Positions 58,139 to 64,000 of a DNA stretch of 64,000 bases are shown here, piece by piece; position 1 is the stretch's first letter; the number at the start of each line of letters is the position of its first letter. The notes beneath the pieces were generated by a model. That model had not been told where the DNA came from, ran no database searches, and worked only from the letters and a program-made list of their open reading frames with translations. Origin of the DNA: Dreissena polymorpha (taxonomy: Eukaryota; Mollusca; Bivalvia; Myida; Dreissenidae); the NCBI RefSeq assembly GCF_020536995.1, contig NC_068359.1, positions 78,143,321 through 78,207,320 of the forward strand, in the 5' to 3' direction. The position numbers and the translations under genes were made by a program.

Positions 58139-61100
58139 TAATAATAAATAAATAAATTAATGAATTAATAAATTTGTTTGATAATTATTATTTATTTATT
58201 CATCTTTTTATTTATTTATTTATTTATGTGTTTATTATTATCAATATTATTGTTTTAAGTATAATATTATTGTTATAATATGTTTTGTTAGTGTTGTTGT
58301 TTTTAAATATGCTGTAACGGGACGACGATAAACGCATAAACGTTTAGCCAGTTTTTCCATGGATACGCCTTTACTATTGTTACGTTTGTCATACTGTTCT
58401 TCCTTAAGCGTTGTCCTCCAGTGCAGTGGTGGGGATAAGTCTGAGCAGCGTCATTGTCGTCTTCGCCGTAGTCGGCATTTTCATGTTCAGGTAAAAATCA
58501 CAGGAGTTATCGACTGTAGACGGTGAAAAATTATTTATATATGCTTATTTATTTCAAATAACCAAAATTATGCTGATGGAACGGCAAAGAAAATTTACAT
58601 AATAATTATAAATTCTGAAAACAAATCTAATTAAAACAAATGTTGCAATAGTTTCATAAATTTATATATTCTTTTTTATCAAGATTTAAGTCATTTAGCT
58701 TCACGGACATAGAGCAAAATAGAGTGCTATTTTGAACGTTCAAGTATTTAACGAAGACATCATTCAGTTTATAAACATATGTAGAATTAAGTGTATTTCA
58801 TGATATCTAGCTAATTTCTATTTTCAGGCGTATGAAAGCGGAAGCGGATATCCAGAGTAACTGGTGGCGCGTGCGCAGTGAGGATATATACGTGACCATA
58901 CAGACGTCATCAGTAATGTCCAGCACGCGCCGGGTAAAACAAAGCGGCTCGCGAAACTTTGTGTTAATGTCGTTCATAATCTCAGACTTCTGTCATTCCT
59001 GTCACATACCGATTCCATCGAAAATTATTTTACCTTTTATCGTATGTTTAGAAGAAATTGCATGTCGTTTTAAACTTGCCCCACACATTCTTTCACTGAC
59101 ATGTATAAAGTTTACCGATGCCGACACGTTTTTTGTAAATGTTGAAGAACCAAACGTTAAACCAAAAGTTAATGTGTCGTATGAACAACTCAGCACAGAA
59201 TAGTTGGACTTTTCCATATTGTTTAATTTGTATAAAACACGTGTTTTATTGATTTCCTTTTTTCACTTAAAAAAAAAATTTGACCATAGGTTTTTATTTG
59301 CCCCCATCCCCACCCCTGTGTCTTATATAAAGAATGTTCATACACAAACACAAGATTCAATATTTTAAATAGTTGTCGAGTAATACGATACATTGCAAGT
59401 GTTGTTTCCTTTCATCATAAATCAAGAGTACTGAAACAAATAGCGCCGTTTAACCCTTTGCATGCTGGGTAATTTGTCGTCTGCTAAAATGTCGTCTGCT
59501 AAATTTGTAAAATAAGCATTTTCTTCATTTTTTTTCAAAGAATACTATCAGAATAGCAAACAGTTTGGATCCAGATGAGACGCCACGTTCTGTGACGTCT
59601 CATCTGGATCCAAACTGTTTGCAAAGGCCTTTAAAATTCGGTTCCCGCACTGAAAGGGTTAAGATGCTGGTTGGGAAGTGATGGTGGATATAGGACAGTG
59701 CATGGCTTTGGAATTGCACTGTTACGAATACTTCCAAAATAATTGATAATTGTAACATTTATTCATTAAACAAAGTACACCAGAGCATACTCATACTTTT
59801 TATATTGTCGTTTTTTATAAACTGTATTTTGTAAATGAATAACGAGGATGAAATAGGTTCGGTACAGGATAAATCTCAAACGGGCAAAATTGAAAAGTTA
59901 AACCATTCCAGGGACACTGTGTACTGATGAAATAAATCTAACGAGTTTCTTAGTCCAACACATCTAAGATAGGTTTTGGAACAGACATCGATTAACTTTT
60001 AATTGAATATTCGCAAAAACTTTGGCTGTTTTGATATATTAAGCTACTTTTGTTATTGGTTACTTCAATTCAGCAAATATCAAAAGAATTAATAAATTGG
60101 AATTTAATGCCTTATTTATTAAACTACATGGAGTGCGCCAACAAGAATTTACGTAGCACTTTTATATCTTGATATCTACCATTTTCGCGGCGGGTCATGC
60201 TGACAATAATGCAAGTACGTCACGGTGCATGTATACATGTTCGCTTCTTCCAAAAGCCTGAACCCTATAATTATGTTGATTTTCTGTTTTCACTTCTTCT
60301 AAACGTTATTCTTGTGTATTGCCATTGAACCAATTCGTGTCTATTTTTTGTGTGTGTAAGATGTTTGTTTTTTGTTCTGTTTATTTAGGTGTTGTGTGTA
60401 ATAATTATTTATATGAGTCGCGTTCTGAGAAAACTTGGCATAATGCATGTGCGTAAATTGTCGTCCAAGATTAGCCTGTGCAGTCGTCACAGGCTAATCA
60501 GGGACGACACTTTCCGCCTAAATTGGATTTTTGCTAAGAAGAGACTTCATTGAAACGAAAAATGTCATAAAAGAGGAAAGTGTCGTCCCTGATTAGCCTG
60601 TGCGGACTGCACAGGCTAATCTTGGACGACACTTTACGCGCATGCATTATGCCCAGTTTTCTCAGAACACGACTCATATAGTCAGATATTCTGACAGATC
60701 TGTCAGGATCGTTAAATACTTTGTGAAGTTGTATACTGTAAAACAGTGAAACTGTATTCGTAACAACGGTGCATTATAACCGAGATAAGAAATTGAACGT
60801 TAAACAGCGCAAGCATTTGTTCATTGAAAGTACGGGACAAATCGGTTTTACCGATGAATGTTTATCCCCTGACTTTGTGAACACTAACATCTAATATCCA
60901 GTTACTGACTGAATTTTAAGTGTCATATCATATATTTCAATTATTTCATGTTAGTAACTTAAACCAGTATTTTGGATAGATCATCGTATCATGATGTTGG
61001 TTAAAATAAGAAGAAATATTGCTTGATTACATTTGTCGTCTCTTAAATTATTTATAAAAACGAAGAACACACCAGAACATTGTCAAAATTAATATCAAAA

Positions 61101-62892
61101 TGAACGTTATGCAATATTAATTATATCGATGAGGAATATAACTTTGTTCTTACATGCCTTTTGTATGCGCCAATTTTAGGAAATCATTAATTACAAAGTA
61201 TAGATAGCGTCCAATTATGTTCAAATGTATCGAACTACTAAATGGTTCAAACAAAACAAGTGTTCATGAAACTATCCCTGATTTGTTTTAGATGCATTAA
61301 TTCGAGAACATCTATCATATATGTAGAATAAAAATAGTTATGTATTTCGAAGAGAAAACAAGAACAGAATACGTAAGACTTGTTGCAATTATTAAACTAC
61401 GGTTTGCCATTTTTAATAACTGTAAACTGACCTGACCCATGCGGCATTCTCTTGAAGACTTGTTTATGTCCTTTCTTTTTAAATTGATCTAACTTTGAAT
61501 ACATCAGTTCAAATAAACTTATATGTTCTGTTCTGTAAAGAACTACTTTTTATGATACAATTAACACATTTTGCGCATGTGTGTTTTTATATCATACGTC
61601 GACGATATTCAGTTTCAGAACGACGACGGCTCCACTTCGATAATGACACAACCTCAAGTAGCTCAGACAATTGGCGTTTACAAGGTATGGTACAATACAT
61701 GTCATCCTTACTCATCTAAATATGAGTCGCGTTCTGAGAAAACTGGGTATAATGCATGTGCGTAAAGCGTCGTCCCAGATTAGCCTGTGCAGTCCGCACA
61801 GGCTAATCAGGGACGACACTTTCCGTTTTTATGGTATTTTTAGTTCAAGGAAGTCCCTCCTTTCCGAAAATCAAGTTTAGGCGGAAAGCGTCGTCCCTGA
61901 TTAGCCTGAGCGGAAATATAATAAATATCATGAAACACAACTAGCCAATGCCTTGTGTGTGCTTCGAAAACACTGTTTGCATATGATCGGTAAGCATTTT
62001 AACCCATTTATGCCTAGTGGACTCTCCCATCCTTCTTAATTGGATCAATTTATTTCCAAAATTAGGGATGTCTAGTATATTTTTTTCCATATTTAGAATA
62101 TTTCTTACAGAAATTCCTTTAAGCAAACAGCGTAGACCCAGATGAGACGCCGCATCATGCGGCGTCTCATCTGGGTCTACGATGTTTGCCAATGCCTTTT
62201 TTTCTAGACGCGAGGCATAATTGGGATAAGTTATACTATTCACTTTTTATGAGAGTTCGATTGCTTTCAACACTTTTACCTTGAGTAATTTATATATAGC
62301 GTATTAGACAGAGCGTAAAACTATGTAAGGACTCTTATCATATATTTTTGACTGACCTGCATTTTGTATTTTGGGCTTCTGAAATTTTATAAGTTTGTCT
62401 TGCGTGGTGGTGTCTTGTCACATAGTATCTTGTGACCATGCTAAAAGAAACATTGATGTATCGACCTTGTTTTTAAGTTTGAAATGTAGGTTCAAAGAAT
62501 AATTGTGATCTTAAGCTGAACATGTATGGTCGCCGTAAATGGAAAATCGTTAACCCTTTCATTATTTTATCAAAATATAAAATATTATACGGTATGGCAA
62601 TCAAGTTTGTTTTAATGGCACGATAAAAGCATCCAAAACACTTGGTATCAAAGACACATTCGTCATTTTATTGTGACGGTATGACATTCAAGCAGTAATA
62701 ATTACACATCTTATTGAAGCGATAGTATATGAATATAACATTCTGTTATATTATGTAAATGTCTCTCTGTTGTCATAACACGAAAACAAAAATAACATAT
62801 GGACGGATTTGCAGGGAACAGTTGTGCATGTCAGAAAGCTGATGGTGAAGACAGTTCCCATAGACCGAGTACTTTTATTAGAGATCAAACAG
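51468..62892 (+). CDS. Receptor guanylate cyclase (natriuretic peptide receptor type), 14 exons, 3' part outside window
   Basis: Exons: 51468-51704, 52374-52482, 52825-52988, 53524-53610, 54497-54617, 54850-55016, 55712-55849, 56624-56759, 57170-57261, 57903-58038, 58427-58490, 58828-58933, 61613-61684 and 62815-62892. All borders are AG/GT and the phases join, giving 569 codons so far. Residues 1-18 are a signal peptide; about 35-440 is the periplasmic-binding-like ectodomain with N-glycosylation sites (NIT, NKT, NRT, NET) and paired cysteines (PCDVPGC, GPGC, PPCGFRGELC). About 463-484 is the transmembrane helix (LVGISLSSVIVVFAVVGIFM). The juxtamembrane WWRVRSEDI and the start of the kinase-homology domain (VRKLMVK, RVLLLEIKQ) follow. 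The family makes cGMP on ligand binding; the cyclase domain is not in this window. Ligand and exact orthologue are unknown. Confidence 0.94.
52374..52482 (+). CDS. Guanylate cyclase exon 2
   Basis: RLVLMPCDVPGCVSLKWGAL, then AAEMRYTYNPHVIIGPG. This matches the receptor cyclase 'A...DLKW....H.vflGPGC' region. Acceptor CACAG, donor GTGAGA. Confidence 0.93.
52825..52988 (+). CDS. Guanylate cyclase exon 3
   Basis: Completes GPGC and continues SPSVSVVSRMAVAWNLPHIT, then YVGSDEELGNKKEFALLTR and SYTMNSFARFYIE. Donor GTGGGT. Confidence 0.93.
53040..53175. repeat. Half copy of the palindromic MITE
   Basis: CGTCCCTGATTCGCCTGTGC and ATCTGGGACGACACTTTACG then CCCAGTTTTCTCAGAACACG; only the right half of the 250-bp family. 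It is 50 bp after exon 3. Confidence 0.8.
53524..53610 (+). CDS. Guanylate cyclase exon 4
   Basis: VFKYFGWSDIANIYDANDYR then NTLVGTSFQ, matching the 'W......lY.d' strand of the ectodomain. Phase 0 at both ends. Confidence 0.9.
54497..54617 (+). CDS. Guanylate cyclase exon 5
   Basis: RTFESEAPTIKSNPVLFYSK then ADLRVELLRVISQAGFVSR; ends one base into the next codon at GTATAT. Confidence 0.9.
54850..55016 (+). CDS. Guanylate cyclase exon 6
   Basis: VFIFAGNADHFRQMAILAKE, then YVLIFFFTHMGDQIAGNYNW and DLDE; donor GTAAGT. This is the 'G....iR.im..A...g...geYvf' block of receptor cyclases. Confidence 0.93.
55055..55312. mobile_element. Palindromic MITE, full copy
   Basis: Runs from GTGTCGCGTTCTGAGAAAAG to CAAGTTTTCTCAGAACAAG, with inverted CGTCCCAGATTAGCCTGTGC and GCACAGGCTAATCTTGGACG words. 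In guanylate cyclase intron 6. Confidence 0.9.
55712..55849 (+). CDS. Guanylate cyclase exon 7
   Basis: AARKAYEAVMVARPRRPEDM then FEAEVKRRALTEYNFMWEKD; GC-rich codon use unlike the surrounding introns. Phase 0 at both ends. Confidence 0.93.
56183..56570 (-). mobile_element. Diverged Naiad 3' fragment, inverted, in guanylate cyclase intron 7
   Basis: The minus strand ends with the Naiad terminus (GCTGGAGTTTCAC..TATATT). Moving inward it carries AATTAGTTGGTCCTTTATTT on the plus strand, the GGTTTAAACC/CAAAGC hairpin block, and AATTAAAACGCATTCAATTT. Many substitutions mark it as older than the 39-47 kb copies. The SECIS-like core is not recognisable here. Confidence 0.85.
56624..56759 (+). CDS. 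Guanylate cyclase exon 8
   Basis: VNPMNIGMYDSFVLYALALN, then ETIAAGENPRDGQRVVKRMW. This is the 'yDav.LYA.ALnetl..G.....G..i...m.' signature. Confidence 0.94.
57170..57261 (+). CDS. Guanylate cyclase exon 9
   Basis: GIGGPFYINTNGDRVIDFTL then LDMVPETGQFK, the 'G..v.id.nGDR..df.l.dm...tG.F.' block; donor GTAGAC. Confidence 0.93.
57903..58038 (+). CDS. Guanylate cyclase exon 10 (membrane-proximal ectodomain)
   Basis: VAAQFEGWKNQFKLIPEVPI, then HWPVRGSRPPNRPPCGFRGE and LC. The W..g...P....PpCGF.ge.C motif is typical. The donor TTTCT|GTAAAA is the phase that fits the next exon. Confidence 0.88.
58099..58150. repeat. (AAT)n microsatellite
   Basis: AAT run with a short A run. A related TTTA-rich stretch follows at about 58,190-58,230. 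Confidence 0.9.
58427..58490 (+). CDS. Guanylate cyclase exon 11 (transmembrane helix)
   Basis: Encodes VGISLSSVIVVFAVVGIFMF. The acceptor GTGCAG at 58,421-58,426 keeps frame with exon 10; a nearby CCAG six bases upstream would not. Confidence 0.85.
58828..58933 (+). CDS. Guanylate cyclase exon 12 (juxtamembrane)
   Basis: RRMKAEADIQSNWWRVRSED, then IYVTIQTSSVMSSTRR; donor GTAAAA. The W.V...DI motif opens the intracellular part. Confidence 0.9.
59449..59662. mobile_element. MITE with TTAACCCTTT ends and a 26-bp perfect internal hairpin
   Basis: Ends TTAACCCTTTGCATGC and CTGAAAGGGTTAA are inverted. At 59,557-59,621 the arms CAAACAGTTTGGATCCAGAT and ATCTGGATCCAAACTGTTTG pair perfectly around a 13-base centre. 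In guanylate cyclase intron 12. Confidence 0.88.
60411..60679. mobile_element. Palindromic MITE, cleanest full copy (269 bp)
   Basis: The ends are ATATGAGTCGCGTTCTGAGA and TCTCAGAACACGACTCATAT. Inner words AGCCTGTGCAGTCGTCACAG and CCTGTGCGGACTGCACAGG sit on both halves, with a spacer around AAGAAGAGACTTCATTGAAA. This is the best reference copy for the family here. No coding capacity. Confidence 0.92.
61613..61684 (+). CDS. Guanylate cyclase exon 13
   Basis: FQNDDGSTSIMTQPQVAQTI then GVYK; phase 0 at both ends, donor GTATGG. Short exon before the kinase-homology domain. Confidence 0.82.
61720..61917. mobile_element. Palindromic MITE, truncated copy
   Basis: Starts ATATGAGTCGCGTTCTGAGA 36 bases after exon 13 and runs through the spacer to TGATTAGCCTGAGCGG, where it breaks off before the right end. 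Confidence 0.88.
61999..62236. mobile_element. MITE related to the 59.4-kb copy, with a perfect 51-base palindrome
   Basis: Ends TTAACCCATTTATGCC and GGCATAATTGGGATAA are inverted. At 62,131-62,181 two 25-base arms starting CGTAGACCCAGATGAGACGC pair without mismatch around a single C. The inner word CCAGATGAGACG is shared with the copy at 59,449. Confidence 0.87.
62815..62892 (+). CDS. Guanylate cyclase exon 14 (start of kinase-homology domain)
   Basis: GTVVHVRKLMVKTVPIDRVL then LLEIKQ; matches the 'G..vavK.......l.r..l.E.k.' start of receptor cyclase kinase-homology domains. Donor GTATGC. Confidence 0.9.
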
Positions 62893-64000
62893 GTATGCTC
62901 ATATCTCTTGCATAACGGCTTTAATTCCGTTCTCTTTCGTAATTGGATGGGAAAGTCGTCGATAGCCACGTAGTTCCGGTTACGTGATAATTACACTTTT
63001 TAAAACACCACAAAAATACAATCCATTCTGTTCGTTTCGTATATGCCAGAGAACTGACCAAGACAATATTTGTATCGGCCTAGTATCGGAACAATATAGA
63101 TCTGCATATTTGAGATCTGGCTTACAACGCGAGGCGATGATGGCCTGGCATCGACACCGACAAACTGCCGTCGTTCCAATGCTTTATTGCCGAGATATAA
63201 ACATCTCTGCATCAACTCGCCGATATAAACGTATAGGCGAAGCGATGTCATCCCGACATCTGCAACCATCATTGAGCCATTTTTTAAGTTAACTGAGCTG
63301 AAGACTTGATATAATTCATTGCTAAACTGCTTAGAAATCGTGGGAACAAAGATTCTGATGCTGTTTTAATGGTTGCTTTCGCGCACTATGATAACACTTA
63401 ATTGTACATTGCAAAAACAAAAACAGAATAAGGATATCGAATAAACATTTTGGTAGCTTAATCATATTTCCTTAATCTGATTAAAATTAGGATAGCATAC
63501 AATGTATATAGTTTGTGTTTATCAACAAGTGTCGTGATTTCGGCCCCATGTTTGGCCATCATCGTTCATGATGCAATCAGTATAGGTCGAATGCTGAGAA
63601 ACGACCGGTGTCGTTCCAATGTATGTATGTATATTTGTCATCTGTTAGTTTTAAACTGATTTTCAAATATAAAATGCACGTGGTTAAATGCCCAGTTCGC
63701 GGCATAGATAGTTGTTTTGCATATAAATTCGGAATGCGAGAAATAAACTTTACTACATAAAAGCATTGAAATATATTTTTTATCGAAGTTGACATCGAAA
63801 ACATGGTCAAAATCGGCTTTGAATCGTGAAATTAATATATAAATGATCATAAATACATGCAATATGCGAACATCATTGCAGCGTCGCGAGTTATGCAAAG
63901 TATATCTATATTAAGCTTTCGCCAAACATTATTACCATATGGAAGATAAATTCATAGATTTAGCAAAAACGTAGCGTTGCAACCCAGTTTCCGTCTGTAA
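62893..64000. other. Guanylate cyclase intron 14, no further exon seen
   Basis: No stretch resembles the next conserved block of receptor cyclases (the 'HeNl..fiGac' part of the kinase-homology domain). Open frames at 62,984-63,292 and on the minus strand at 63,000-63,898 overlap each other and have no family features. Confidence 0.55.

Noticed and set aside
62984-63292. 102-codon frame as a further guanylate cyclase exon
   Set aside because: It has no resemblance to the kinase-homology domain that must come next, lacks fitting splice borders, and is overlapped by a minus-strand frame of similar length.

Overview
The window is animal nuclear DNA: AT-rich, intron-rich and crowded with repeats. 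Its makeup points to a bivalve mollusc, most likely a dreissenid mussel. The clues are many copies of a palindromic element with the core AGCCTGTGCAGTCCGCACAG, mollusc-type tandem repeats carrying TGACCTTTGACC, Naiad-type Penelope-like retroelements, and gene structures with standard GT-AG introns. The species call is recognition only; it was not tested by a search.

Two host genes can be read exon by exon. On the minus strand (22,695 down to 6,091) lies a complete ZMYND12 gene: eight exons, all phases compatible, 367 codons plus stop, with an N-terminal MYND zinc finger and a TPR-like helical body. On the plus strand (51,468 to beyond the right edge) lie the first 14 exons of a membrane receptor guanylate cyclase of the natriuretic-peptide-receptor type: signal peptide, ligand-binding ectodomain, one transmembrane helix and the start of the kinase-homology domain. 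The rest of the kinase-homology domain and the cyclase domain lie outside the window.

The rest is mostly mobile DNA. Positions 1-6,090 hold a 145-bp tandem array, a 180-bp tandem array and old MITEs. The ZMYND12 introns hold MITEs, a TTAA-flanked 538-bp MITE, a 3.1-kb hAT element with a perfect 8-bp target duplication and a second element nested in it, another CAGGG-ended element, and a LINE split by a pogo/Tigger-like element with a TA duplication. From 22.9 to 24.7 kb a microsatellite abuts a decayed canonical Penelope-like element (RT then GIY-YIG) with a hammerhead-like 3' motif. From 25.9 to 26.8 kb is a worn LINE, and from 27.6 to 31.6 kb a nest of inverted repeats, tRNA-derived SINEs, a 148-bp tandem array and a long hairpin. 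About 32.7-37.4 kb holds little that I recognise.

The most striking region is 37.4-50.6 kb. A minus-strand APE-type LINE is split by a plus-strand Naiad-type Penelope-like element with permuted domains: an N-terminal GIY-YIG nuclease, a CxC linker, then the reverse transcriptase. Its reading frame has three in-frame TGA codons, each at a position where relatives have a conserved cysteine, and its 3' region contains a form-2 SECIS-like hairpin. It therefore looks like a retroelement encoding a selenoprotein. Two further partial copies of its 3' region, and a 2-kb tandem duplication that also copied part of the LINE, lie just upstream.
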